Position numbers and translations under genes: made by a program. Below the pieces are notes generated by a model. The model made no database searches and had not been told where the DNA came from. It was given only the letters and a program-made list of their open reading frames with translations. Below are positions 34,766-45,279 of a stretch of DNA of 64,000 nucleotides, in pieces. Source of the DNA: Cladobotryum mycophilum (taxonomy: Eukaryota; Ascomycota; Sordariomycetes; Hypocreales; Hypocreaceae); NCBI GenBank assembly GCA_036429605.1, contig JAVFKD010000002.1:3658001-3722000 (forward strand), in the 5' to 3' direction. Position 1 is the first letter of the stretch. The number at the start of each line of letters is the position of its first letter.

Positions 34766-37191
34766 TTACAAGATTACATTAGTTACTAGATTAAGTGTCT
34801 CAATAAGAGTATCTATTTCCAACCCCAACTCCCTGTTACTCCCCAATAACTTGTTTTTTTCTGGACGAAGAGACTTGCGGGATCCGTTCCCAAATGCTTC
34901 TCCGACTCCTTGGTCCAGTATAAGCTCGCCGAGTCGATAGGGGCACTTGCTTATATTATGCTGACGTCCATCAATGCCATCAATCTGAATCGATATTGCA
35001 GTATCCAGAGACAATGCACTGAGTCTGATCTGGCGCGAAAAAGAATGCATCTTGCGGCAGGCACCCAGTATCTCATCTGTGCAAAGAAGAGCCTTTCTCG
35101 CGGTCGACTCGCTTCCTTGATAGTAAATACATGCCTTATTTCGGTGTAGCCTTGCAAGCAGATCCAGAAGCCCGTGACCAGGTGGAACACGGCAGCACAC
35201 GAGAATTGTACAGACTTCCGGCGAAGTGTAAAATTCAGGTGCAGATGCAAGCTCTATGTAAAAGAGGCAACTAAGAAGCTTGCTGGCGACGCGTTCAAGG
35301 TCTAACCGGGTATAGACGCCTTTTTCGTATCGTATTGTTAAATCGCGTCTCATGAAATGGTCTTGAGCTATGTCTAGGACATTTGTGATCAAAGTTTTAT
35401 TCTTGCGAATAGTAACGTTCAGGTTATTGGAGTGACGAACTTTTTGAAGGTCCCAGTGAAGCTCTTTACTAAATGTGACGGCGTCTTTCTTCATTTTTAG
35501 GCGTTTAAGCTGGGACATGTGGTTTTTGCAGTCGGCAAATGTCCAACCGTCTATAAAAAGGGTGAGAATAAAGTAGCATCCTGTCCCGTTGGTAGCTATA
35601 CGTGTTTATTGATGTAGAGAAACTTACCAAGGTCTGTGCCAAAAACGCTATCAAAATGCTCCCGGAAAGGCATCGAATTGAGGCTAATTAATCCCTGGAG
35701 ATGTTTGAGGAACTGCCAGGTGTGCTTGGCATCAATGCCGCTAATGTCCAGAACCCTGAGACCCGCTGTTGGGGGCTTTACGCTGAAGACGATGCCATTT
35801 CGGATTCGGCATAATGGGCACGTGGGTAGCCTAAACCTCCAAGGCTCGAATTCTTGTCCATGCAGTGTAACGCATGAGTTGCAGAGGCGATGCTGACAAT
35901 TAAGTGTAAAGAATGGATTTCGGATAAGGCAAATGGAACAGGTAACGCTGGTGTACACTGTAGAAAGCCATTTATGAGACTGCAGGGTCTGAATGTGCCT
36001 CGGCGCCGAATCTTTTGTATTACCCGTAGCAATGAGCTTAAATTCGCGCTCCACCTCTTGTGTGAGATTGGGGGGCCTATCCTCTGTTCGCAGGTTCGTA
36101 TTGGCTTCGTATACAGCGTTTTGAACACGTCTCCGGGCGGGAAGGCTGTGAGCTACGTTAAGATCATATCGAGGTGATTGAGTGCAATGCTTTCCCTACT
36201 CACCATGCATATTTGGGGGAAAGGCATCCATAACAAGCGCTGACGCGATGACTCGAGTACAATTCAGGGGTTGGTCTGTGCAGACCTGTAAGAAATCGGC
36301 AAGATGATCTTCCATCCTTGTCGGCAGTGGATATGATACCCTTGCAGCCGTAACCATATTAAACGGCAGAGATGGCTGTGATATGTGGTGCGCAATGGCT
36401 GATCGGAGTAAAGCTTTCCAGTGGACAGCTGAGAAATCCAAGCCTAGCTTTGCCCTGTGCGCCGCACCCACTGCTATCTTAGAGCACAAGAGACGGTGTA
36501 AGTCTTCCAGATTCACAGCGCTAATCGCGAAACATTCGTGGCTGATCTGTTTGATTTTTGCAAAGGTGTGTGGGGCTTGAGGTTCGGACTTGCGCAACTG
36601 GCATAACATGACGCTTGTAAGCTCGAATCGGACAGCGTCCTCTTCAATTGCATCATCGCCGCCAAAGACCAAAACGACGTTTGCTCTTGTGGAGCAACCT
36701 TTTGCCATCGCCGTTTGCATCCAATGAAGTAAGTAGTTAATGGCCCCTTTATAGCCCCCGATGTCTGGCACGAATAGAAGCACCAGATCACAGAACCCCG
36801 GGAGTATATTGGTGTAAATATAGTGGGCGATGGAAGCAGCTCGATGCGCGCTGTCCTTTAACAAGTGGTAGGTATAGTGACCAGGTTGAGGCCCACCAAG
36901 AATTCGCGACATCCCGTCATCCGGCTGGAGGTGCAGCTCACAATCAAGTAGTAATCTGCGATGTTGATTTGGCCATGGAGTTAAAGATATTGTATATTTT
37001 TCTGTCGGATAACCTATTGGGAACAAGGATAGAAAGTTTCTCTTCACTTGGCCTCCAACGGCCATTATTACAGTGGGCTTCTGAATGTCCATTTGGTCCA
37101 GTATTTTGTAAGGCGCTAGGTTCTCTTGGAGGTAAGGGCCTTGGAGGCCGGATCCTCCAGCGCGAAGTTGCAACAGGGTGTGATGAGCCAT
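34766..37191 (-). CDS. patatin-like protein (Starship PLP type), RING-containing, catalytically degenerate
   Basis: Three exons: 37191-36204, 36152-35628 and 35580-34766; introns 36203-36153 (GTGAGT) and 35627-35581 (GTAAGT, CAG) keep frame. Exon 1 encodes a 330-residue N-terminal domain. Exon 2 holds a RING-like zinc module (CSICLI, CQHRLCNSC, CPLC). Then comes the start of a patatin domain, but the oxyanion motif DGGGVRG is replaced by SGIDAKH and the nucleophile elbow GTSSG by GTDLGG, so the Ser is lost. The sequence soon passes to the family C-terminus (IQIDGIDGRQHNISKCPY, ILDQGVGEAFG); the middle of the lipase domain seems missing. Lipase activity is therefore unlikely. It shares a promoter with the DUF3723 gene. 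Confidence 0.8.
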
Positions 37192-37321
37192 GGAGAAAAA
37201 ATGGTATGATGTGACTAGAATTCAGGGTTAGTCTGATTCCTAACATTAAGTCAAGTAGTGGTAGGAGGATGCTTTTACTCTACAAATGTCGACTGTTCAA
37301 GCACTTGCTTCCGGGGGTGTC

Positions 37322-37435
37322 AAGGTTGAAAAAAAGACCGGCCATAGTGGGGTCAAGGTAAAAAAACGGCCTGTATGGTGGGGTTACGGTTCGAAAAAAC
37401 GACCAGCATAGTGGGGTTAAGGTCGAAAAAGAGAC
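37322..37435 (+). promoter_or_regulatory. four GGTCGAAAAAACGACC-type elements between PLP and DUF3723
   Basis: Copies at about 37322-37340, 37355-37371, 37386-37404 and 37420-37435, spaced about 33 bp, separated by GGTGGGGTTAC-like words. The cluster is 131-244 bp from the PLP start and 104-217 bp from the DUF3723 start, so it can serve both divergent genes. Confidence 0.75.
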
Positions 37436-37538
37436 GAGCAGCCATGATGGATATGAACCTTAATACATAAGATAAATATGGTACATAACTAACAGAATCT
37501 AAATTGACAAATATTAGTAATTATTGCGACTTGAAATC

Positions 37539-40091
37539 ATGGAGACTTTAATAAGCTATACTCTCGGACTGGTACGCGTGCGTCTGTCGCAGTTCGTTCC
37601 AGACGACAACTACAGTCGTTATGCATCCAACGGGATTATTGTGTCTGGTCTCGAAGGCATTCTACAAAATCCCCACCACCAAATTCTCGGGCATATCGGA
37701 ACTAAAACACGAGATGAGCTGCTTAAGGCGTTGAATATAACTGCGGATCAATTCAGAAACACGATCAATTCTGATGCGCTTAACATCGTCAGTCCCGATG
37801 TCTACTGCCTCGTGAACAAAGATACCCTGCAAGCGGTACGGGACAAGCATGATGGCCGGTTTGAGTGCATCATACGTGTGTGCTGGCTCCCACCACGTAC
37901 GTCTAAGTGACCCCACAGCTTGGCTATTTTACTGATTTTAAGCCAATTAGCGCCCGAGATAAAGCTCTCAGACGGCGACATTTTCCAGCAAATTAGGCAT
38001 TTCGCTAATGAAAGGAGATTCGATGTTGCTCAACATTGGATGAACAGGCTGTCGAAGCCTAAACGTCGCCATTTAACTTTTATCATTAGTCGACCGGCTA
38101 TTCTATCTGTGCTCGACGAACTACTTTCCTTCCCAGGGCTATGGATTGGCCTACAGTTAGGGAACTGGGCTAAACACCTTGCTGCTCATATTGATGAGCT
38201 TATACTTAACTACCTGGATTATATCAAACAGTCATATTTACAAATATTCGAAGGATATGAGAACCTGGCGCATCTCCTGGACGAATCGACCGTTGTTCAA
38301 CTTCAGTATCGTGCGCCAAAGTGGTGTGCCACGGACCGGAACCGTATTCAAGATGCCTTCCAGAAAGGGACGTTATTTAAGAATATCCAGTCTCCGGATG
38401 CCAGAGATACATTAAAAGAGAATGTGCTTTCCTTTAACGGAGTTATCCCGAGTATACAAACATTTCACGAAAATATGAAATACATATCAATCGGCGCTAA
38501 AATCTTGGAAAAATACATTGAAATAAAGCCAACAGGCTCCAATTCGCAAAGAGGCGATATCACGAGAACGAAGCCGAGTCTCCTTCAGAACCTGAGGGGA
38601 AATTGGCGTGCTGACCGGGCCATGATCGAAGCAGGTCATGGCAACTTCATCCCTGCACCGGCGCCAAGTGCAGATTTATCGGCGATGCAGCTGTTTATAG
38701 CAGCACTTCGTTACTTTCCTCTGTTATGTTTAGAAGGACCACTGCAAGACCGAGATGGCGGATGGATGGGAGCGAAACTTGACAGCGCTTACCTTAGCCT
38801 GCTTTGCAGAACTGCGTCTCGCCTAGGCTTCAACAATAAGAAAATACAGGATGGAAGTGTAACAGATACGCCAAAAATTCCAACATATCGGAAGCGCTTT
38901 ACGATGATTCAATGGCGTGGCGGAAAGCCGGCATATGGATCTTATGACTTTTTGTTTCATCATTCCTTCTTGCCAATGCTCTTTGGCCAGCCATTTCAGT
39001 CCTCCCAGAGTGCGGGACCGTTGCACATACAGAGCGACATGTTCCGCGCCTTTTTCAAGTACACAGACTATCCGAGTACAATAACAGGCCAGCATGAACG
39101 CCAGGATATTATGTCAGGTGAACGGAGTGTTTCTGGTCAAGGCAATGATACAGAGGAGTCTGGTGGAGAAGACGACGCGATGAATGTGGATGAAAATGAG
39201 GATGTGGAAATGCAGGAAGCACCCCTAGCCAGGCGTTCAAAGAAAGGAGAAATACATCCAGGAAAAATTCAACGGCCTACAAGAGGAGCGCAGAAAAGTC
39301 CAAAGAACAAGCAAAGCAAGAAAAAGGCAAAATTTAATACACAAGATTGGGAGCAGCATCTTCGGGAAAATGCTTTTCAGATAGGGCCTCAGGCACAGGC
39401 ACTTCAGGCACCTCGGGCACAGGCACCTCAAACACCTCTAGCCCCGGATAATCATGGGTTCAATCCTGCGATCGGTGATCCACCAATCCCTCAGATACAA
39501 CCCCGTATTCGACCTGTACCAATCGACGTGTATTATAACGATGATCAGGATATCTCTGTGCGAGATAATTCTGATCACGAGGATCACCCGTCGATTGGTA
39601 GTAAACGAAAGGCCAAGAGAAATGCTGTTGCGCCGCCGCCACTCAAGAAGACGCTGCTGCTCGACCCCACTTTCGCGCCAAAAGCATTAAACTTTGTACA
39701 AAAATCACAATCCACAACATCAAACCCCATACGAGAAACGCAACAGGCAGCGGCTCCCTCATCAGACTCTACTATACAGAATCCACAAGACCTCATACAA
39801 GAAGCATCCGTCGTACAAGATACAACAGCTTCTATATCAGGTCCCATAGAGGGCACACACACTATTATACATCAAACATCAAACCCCATACGAGAAACGC
39901 AACAGACTGCGGATCCCACGGAAGCCTTACAGCAATCCCTGGCGAGTTGGGATCAAGATGAGGGTGTCCCAAGAACTAATCAGCCCAGGATACAGCCACC
40001 AGCACTAGGGGAGGGATGGGAGATGATTTACAGGGAACCATTAATAGACGACGATAGTGAAGGTGATGTAAATATGGATAGTAGGGATTAG
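37539..40091 (+). CDS. DUF3723-type protein (Starship accessory family), with internal stop or intron
   Basis: ATG at 37539. The N-terminus (VRLSQFVPDDNYSRYASNGI...) and the block LSDGDIFQQIRHF ... LSKPKRRHL ... FPGLWIGLQLG match my knowledge of fungal DUF3723 proteins. A TGA at 37908-37910 interrupts the frame; the same frame continues at once. A GTACGT-like donor and TACTGAT branch lie around it, but no splice choice keeps phase with strong signals, so it is either an intron with a weak donor or a real break; a part of the domain seems shortened here. The C-terminal 300 residues are disordered and basic (RRSKKGE, NKQSKKKAK), with a duplicated TSNPIRETQQ. Molecular function is unknown. Confidence 0.75.
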
Positions 40092-40139
40092 GCGAAAAAG
40101 CTGTTTTATAGAATAGAGTTGAATCTCATCGCCTGCATC

Positions 40140-40740
40140 GACTAAATCCCATCTACTAAATCCGTCTCATCCATTAAATCCCATCCATTAAATCCCATCC
40201 ATTAAATCCCATCCACTAAATCTCATCCATTAAATCTCATCCACTAAATCCCATCCATTAAATCCCATCCATTAAATCCCATCCACTAAATCTCATCCAC
40301 TAAATCCCATCCATTAAATCCCATCCATTAAATCCCATCCACTAAATCTCATCCACTAAATCCCATCCATTAAATCCCATCCATTAAATCTCATCCATTA
40401 AATGCCATCTACTAAATCCGCCTCATCCATTAAATCCCATCCATTAAATCTCATCCATTAAATCTCATCCATTAAATCCCATCCATTAAATCCCATCCAT
40501 TAAATCTCATCCATTAAATCCCATCCACTAAATCTCATCCATTAAATCTCATCCACTAAATCCCATCCATTAAATCCCATCCATTAAATCCCATCCACTA
40601 AATCTCATCCACTAAATCCCATCCACTAAATCCCATCCATTAAATCCCATCCACTAAATCTCATCCACTAAATCTCATCCACCAAATCTTATCCACTAAA
40701 CCTGGAACCCATCAAATATCATCCACCAAATCATATCCAT
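40140..40740. repeat. 14-bp minisatellite (ATCCCATCCATTAA)
   Basis: About 40 head-to-tail copies of ATCCCATCCATTAA with variants CACTAA and ATCTCATCC, decaying toward 40740. It starts about 50 bp after the DUF3723 stop codon. No frame of interest. Confidence 0.95.
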
Positions 40741-40912
40741 GGATAATATACATAGATTCCTGAATTTGCATCCATAAAATCCCTATTAGCTGTATCGACA
40801 CATTCCTATCACTGAAATTACTCTACATACAATATGTGGCTATACCATCTATGCATTCGCCATCAAAAGTACCAACAGATATTATTGTTCGCCTCTCCCA
40901 ATTGGTGCACTG

Positions 40913-41709
40913 TCAAATCCCACTCGATATATATAAATTTGACAGCATAGAATGCTTTGGTAAGAGGAGATCACAAGCATGTAGTGCTTGATCAGCAACT
41001 GCCTTGATTTGCGAATTTGTAATAGAGAAGTCTCGTCTATGCACTGGATGTTAGAGGCGTCCTTCTTGGTGGAAAGTCTTTAGATTACTTACATCATCAT
41101 TTCCGCTTTGTTGTTATAAGCAGTTGCGAGAAAGATGGAGCCACTTATGAGGTCAGCCCAACGTCGGGCAATCCTCATACGGCTTTGTACTTGACGGCGT
41201 AGTTCTTTTGGGGAGAACGGCTCTGTCTGAGCCTTCACGTAGAGGTCGATGAGGACACTGGTGTCGCCTTTGCCGACGCCTCTGCGCAGCCTTCCTCTGC
41301 GCGCAATGATTGGCTTAACAAAGGCTAGAACCCGACTAAGCTGCACGTAAGCTAGCCTTAATGCCCATTTGCGGTCCCCATGATGACGAATCGCATCATC
41401 AATAGTTGCAAAGGCTGAGGTGATTATTGCATCGCCAAGCATGGTATTCGCCGGAATGGTGGTCTTTCTTGCCAGTCGCGACCAAAATTCATTGATTTCT
41501 TGACAATGGCCTTTAAAGAACGAAAGCGCATCTTGCCGCATCAGAGTGTTTATTGTCGTAGCATACATAAGCTGGTTCCTGTCGCCGGCTTCGGTTGGTT
41601 GCGGTGTGCTTATGTCGCAAACCGAGGTTTCTTTGCATCCATTCTCATCTTTATCCACCTCCATCTCTGAAGGCAACTCGTAGGGGTACCGAGATTGCTG
41701 GCAAGCCAT
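40913..41709 (-). CDS. hypothetical two-exon protein, 246 residues
   Basis: Exon 1 41709-41093 (MACQQSRYPYELPS...) and exon 2 41036-40913 are joined in phase by a 56-nt intron with GTAAGT donor and CATAG acceptor; an earlier AG would give a stop. The middle is mainly helical, with basic turns (PIIARRGRLRRGVGKGD, QVQSRMRIARRWADL). Exon 2 adds IRDFSITNSQ... LYISSGI. No domain recognised. It shares a divergent promoter, containing three copies of the window-wide motif, with the MADS-like gene at 42036. Confidence 0.6.
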
Positions 41710-41875
41710 TTTGCTTGGGATAATAAATCTGTTTTTGTTTTTAAATATTTTTTATGAGAGTAAACATCAAGGGTTATTTATACTAATTCTAGATATTTGC
41801 GGTACATTAAAGGGTCGTTTTAATGACTTGAGGGCACCAGAATAAGCGCCCTTGGAGGTTCGGAGTGACGTTTGG

Positions 41876-41952
41876 CTGCGTAAAAAAACGGCTTTGAGGT
41901 CGAAAAAACGACCCGTAGGAAGCGCTGAGCTTTGAGGTTCGAAAAAAGACCC
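41876..41952. promoter_or_regulatory. three GGTCGAAAAAACGACC-type elements in a divergent promoter
   Basis: Copies at about 41876-41892 (degenerate, CGTAAAAAAACGGC), 41896-41913 (AGGTCGAAAAAACGACC) and 41934-41952 (AGGTTCGAAAAAAGACC). They are 167-243 bp from the start at 41709 and 84-160 bp from the start at 42036. Confidence 0.75.
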
Positions 41953-42035
41953 TGCCACTCATGAAGCCTTAATAAAGCAGGCCACTTCCCATGCCAAAGC
42001 AGCAGCCCATCACATCATTGCATCACAGTACAAAC

Positions 42036-42587
42036 ATGGATTCCCACGCTGAAATAATTTGTCGTCGGTGAGAATAAAGTCAATCAACAAGCTGCATGGA
42101 ATATAACTAACAATACAAGATGTCACTCGACGTTTCTTCCCTTTGTTGGGCAGAAACAAGCGCGCATTCTGTCTGCTCACCGTCCCTGTACTAACAAAAG
42201 ACAAGAGGAGATACGGAAATTTCGCAAAACCAAGTCAACCCAGTTTTGCAAGCGCCGGAAAACTCTTCTTCACAAAGCGCATGGCTTACACAAAGACTGC
42301 GATGTTGATGTTTATCTTGTGGTACGAAACAGACGGAATAATCAGATATGGCGATACTCCAACGGATACACCCCGCCTTCAGATGCAGAACTTGTAAGTA
42401 TATTTGACACTTACTCTGTATATCTCGCCGAGAGAATCCGTTAAGCTAACAATCTACTCTTCTATAGAATAACACATATCCCGTTCCAATTGTATTGTAC
42501 CCGGAGACTTTTGAAGTCCAGCAAACGGTCAACCCGACCGTTCCAGATCCGCTTGCACTTGATCAACCACCATTGCCCTTGGCGTGA
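42036..42587 (+). CDS. MADS-box-like small protein, three exons
   Basis: Exons 42036-42067, 42120-42393 and 42468-42587; introns have GTGAGA and GTAAGT donors, perfect TAACTAAC and GCTAAC branch points and AAG/TAG acceptors, all in phase. Product 141 residues. After an N-terminal CRRCHSTF the sequence QFCKRRKTLLHKAHGLHKDC then DVDVYLVVRNRRNNQIWRYS follows the pattern of a MADS core and parallels the gene at 33592 (RGLIKKAHIFHQ...DADVVMVIL). The C-terminus is Pro-rich. It is probably a DNA-binding protein. Its last 59 coding bases overlap the coding end of the opposite-strand neighbour. Confidence 0.6.
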
Positions 42588-43133
42588 TGGGGCTGGCGTA
42601 GGGAGGAAGAGGCTGGGAAGACATATGGGCCTCACTATTACTATCAACCGACAATGAAAACTGGGAAAATGTTAGTGGGAGGGTACATAGAACATATAGA
42701 AATAACATACATGATTGACCCTGATTGCCTCAATTTCGGCGCACATTATATGCATTTCTTCCCGGAGTTGACGGGCTACTTCCTGAATCTCCTTTTGAGC
42801 ACGAGCTTGAGCGAGGCGAGCCTCTTGTCGAATTAGGCGGGTTTCCTCTCGAGTCATACGGATTTCTTCTCGGGCCAGTCGAACTTCTTCTCGGGCTAGA
42901 CGAGCTTCTTGTTGAGTGTGAGGAGTTTCTTCACACACTAGACGAATCTCTTCCCGGAGCTCGCCCAGCTCCCTGAGCCAGAAAGCATAAGTAGCTTTAT
43001 AACTACCAGAGCGGGTGGAAGAATACGGTTCTAGGCTGAATGAAGGATGTGGTAGGAGTCTTGTGCGGGGGTCGGCGCTGCCATGGGAAGGGCCATGATC
43101 AGAAGGATGGCGAGGAAGAGAATTTGAGGACAT
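42529..43133 (-). CDS. coiled-coil protein, two exons
   Basis: Exon 1 43133-42711 (MSSNSLPRHP...) and exon 2 42660-42529 flank a 50-nt intron (GTATGT donor, ACTAAC branch, CAG acceptor) in phase 0; product 184 residues. Residues about 55-130 contain repeated REE-x-RL heptads (LAREEVRLAREEIRM...), a long charged coiled coil. Exon 2 is Ser/Pro-rich. The coding end lies inside the last exon of the opposite MADS-like gene. Function unknown; a dimerising partner role is possible. Confidence 0.6.
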
Positions 43134-43305
43134 GATGAGAGAGTGTACACAAGTGTCGACGTAGTCTTTGTAGATGGAATGAATGATGAGTGGGTTATAT
43201 TACATTCTAGCTAAGATGGGAAATTTGAGCTCTATTTATCTTCATCCAACCACACAATCCTTTCCATGTCCTCCTTCCCTGTCATCCTGCTTCCTGTTTA
43301 TCGAA

Positions 43306-44196
43306 CTATGCTACTAACACCAGTAAGAGAGCGATAGAAGAGGCCAGTGCGATTGTAACCGTGTATGTGACAGCTGAACTATCGAGCGTTGGGTCAAGAG
43401 TGGGCAGGGGAGGTGTTGGAGCCGTCCAGTTTGTGAGAACGCTTTCATTTGAACCGGGATGCTGTGAGTGCGCTGTTGGTTGAGGGCGTGCTGAGGAATT
43501 ATGCATCCCATGAGGATCAGGAGGCGATACCGCATGGCACCCAGCGGCAGTAGTCCATCGAGAATCTGACTCATTCGAGGTCCGAGTACAGTTCCACACC
43601 GTGCCAGGGAACCCAGTTGGCGCGAGTGATGTGGGTGTCTTAGTTACAGTACGTGCAGGCTTCGATAATACAATCGAAGTGCGCGAGTTCAACAAACACC
43701 AAATCAGCCCCTCTCCAGTTGTATTCGTGGACGAAATTGTGTAGCCCCCGGAGATCACCGCTCTAATACAGTAGGGATCCCTATGTGCGCATTTCCTGAA
43801 TAAGTTAGCGATGAATTAGCGTCATGGGACCGGAAGTCCAAACCAAATGATCCTGGCTTCTCCATTCGGCGCGTTCGTTGGAACGACGAAGATCATATCT
43901 TTGGTTCCGCCGCAAGGACCAGACAGGAATCTAAACTGAATAGGAAGAAATGCAGCATCTTCATACTGCATGGTAACTTCACAGTCCGTCTCCGATGGTG
44001 CATCAGACCTGTAATCGTTAGCTGCCCGAAAATACAAATAATAATAATGATGATAAGAATGAGAAACTGACAGCCTGAAAAACACCTCTGATCGCCCTGC
44101 TCGTAGCGCTCGAGGAGGTTCGGTTGAGCACAAGAGCTGGGCGCGTAGCGGGTGAAGCGAAGCTGCCAGGGTCGCGGTGAAAGTGATAAAGCGCAT
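43306..44196 (-). CDS. secreted or surface protein B, paralog of protein A
   Basis: ATG at 44196 opens a signal peptide (MRFITFTATLAASLHPLRAQ). Exon 1 44196-44072 joins exon 2 from 44008 by a 63-nt intron (GTCAGT donor, GCTAAC branch, CAG acceptor). Exon 2 (SDAPSETDCE ... ARIIWF) and the third block (KCAHRDPYCIRAVISGG ... CLL) align with protein A at 22.7-23.7 kb. As in A, the junction between blocks 2 and 3 is not resolved. The C-terminal part is Ser/Thr/Pro-rich with several N-glycosylation sites (NCT, NES, NSS, NWT) and ends in a hydrophobic stretch (IALASSIALLLVLVA) like a GPI signal. A cell-wall or plasma-membrane location is likely. Confidence 0.65.
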
Positions 44197-44352
44197 TTTT
44201 GCCTTTGCCGATGCGGTGTGTTTCTGTAACAACAATGAGGTACCAAAGTTGGTTGTTTAAGACCCCATAACGCAGGGCTAAGCAACGTCTTAAGTACCAG
44301 AGACTGACAAGCATTTACGCGCCTTGTACTAAATTTCGTTGTTAAATTTCAT

Positions 44353-44417
44353 GAGTCTTATTTTCGACCTACCTTATTTTTGAGCTACTTATTTTCGACC
44401 TGCTCTATTTTCGTCCT
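44353..44417. promoter_or_regulatory. cluster of GGTCGAAAA-type elements between protein B and the 44.5-kb gene
   Basis: Read on the plus strand: GTCTTATTTTCGACCT (44356-44371), a degenerate CTTATTTTTGAGCT, CTTATTTTCGACCT (to about 44402) and CTATTTTCGTCCT (to 44417). They are about 155-220 bp from the protein B start and 120-185 bp from the plus-strand start at 44536. Confidence 0.7.
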
Positions 44418-44535
44418 ATTAAAAGGGGATCCAACTCTACTCTTTCAGTAAGAGCTCAATAATTTTCTATTTAGGGCGATATTAGACCCAGCTTTGGAAT
44501 CATTTTTTCCAGTTCAGATAGCAGACAAAACAGTC

Positions 44536-45147
44536 ATGGAGCTGAACAACCAAGACTTCAATCGCCAGAACATGCCAGACTTCGCAGCTCCGTTTGCCAT
44601 CATGGGTACAGCAGGAGCTATGCCAAAACTTCCTTCTGAATTATCATCAACCTCCCTTCCAGCAGCGGCACCTGTAATGCAGATGTCTCTTGAATACCCA
44701 AACAACGTCGACACACCTTTGTTCACCAGAGACGCATTTTCACAACTGAACAATTGCAATCCGTTATTTTACAATGGAGAACCATCGATGCAAGGGCAAA
44801 ACACCACCCATGGCAATTCTAAGGTGAACGAAGAAATAAAAAGGTAGCAAGAAACACTTAGATAATCTACTTAATTACTAACTCTTTATAGTATGCTTTG
44901 GGATATCTCAGGTCGGCTGAAGATTCTTGAGGCCGCCGTCTCCAGAGGAAATTCAAAGATAGATGAACTCGAACTCTATGTCAGTGGATTACTGAACGAC
45001 CCCCTCAGCGCGGCAGTGTTCCAACGGGCCATGAATGACCTAGGAAAGGACGTAAGACGGGACATAAAGTACATGATGCGTGATGTGCTATCACCGATCT
45101 TGGGAATTTACGTGACCGGTAATATGGACCAAGGAGAGGCGGAGTGA
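44536..45147 (+). CDS. hypothetical two-exon protein, 187 residues
   Basis: Exon 1 44536-44843 and exon 2 44892-45147 are joined in phase 2 by a 48-nt intron (GTAGCA donor, ACTAAC branch, TATAG acceptor). The first ~100 residues are polar and Asn/Gln/Pro-rich, likely disordered. Exon 2 is helical (MLWDISGRLKILEAAV...DELELYVSGLL...AMNDLGKDVRRDIKYMM) and may form a coiled coil. No family recognised. It carries the shared promoter element. Confidence 0.6.
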
Positions 45148-45279
45148 AGTGGGGGGATAGTGGTGTAGGAAGGAAATATGTGTTTGCTATTGGAGTTCTT
45201 GTATTAAATATAAACTTGTTTGTCTAGCCTGTTTTATTTTCACCCTCGCATTCTTTTCTTTCTCTACCATGAGCCCATT

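Noticed and set aside
22689..44196. Biosynthetic gene cluster around the LaeA-like gene
   Set aside because: No polyketide synthase, peptide synthetase, terpene cyclase or P450 was seen in the window.
45225..45245. TTTTATTTTCACCCT before the 45.3-kb gene
   Set aside because: Only a partial match to the promoter element, single copy; could be chance.
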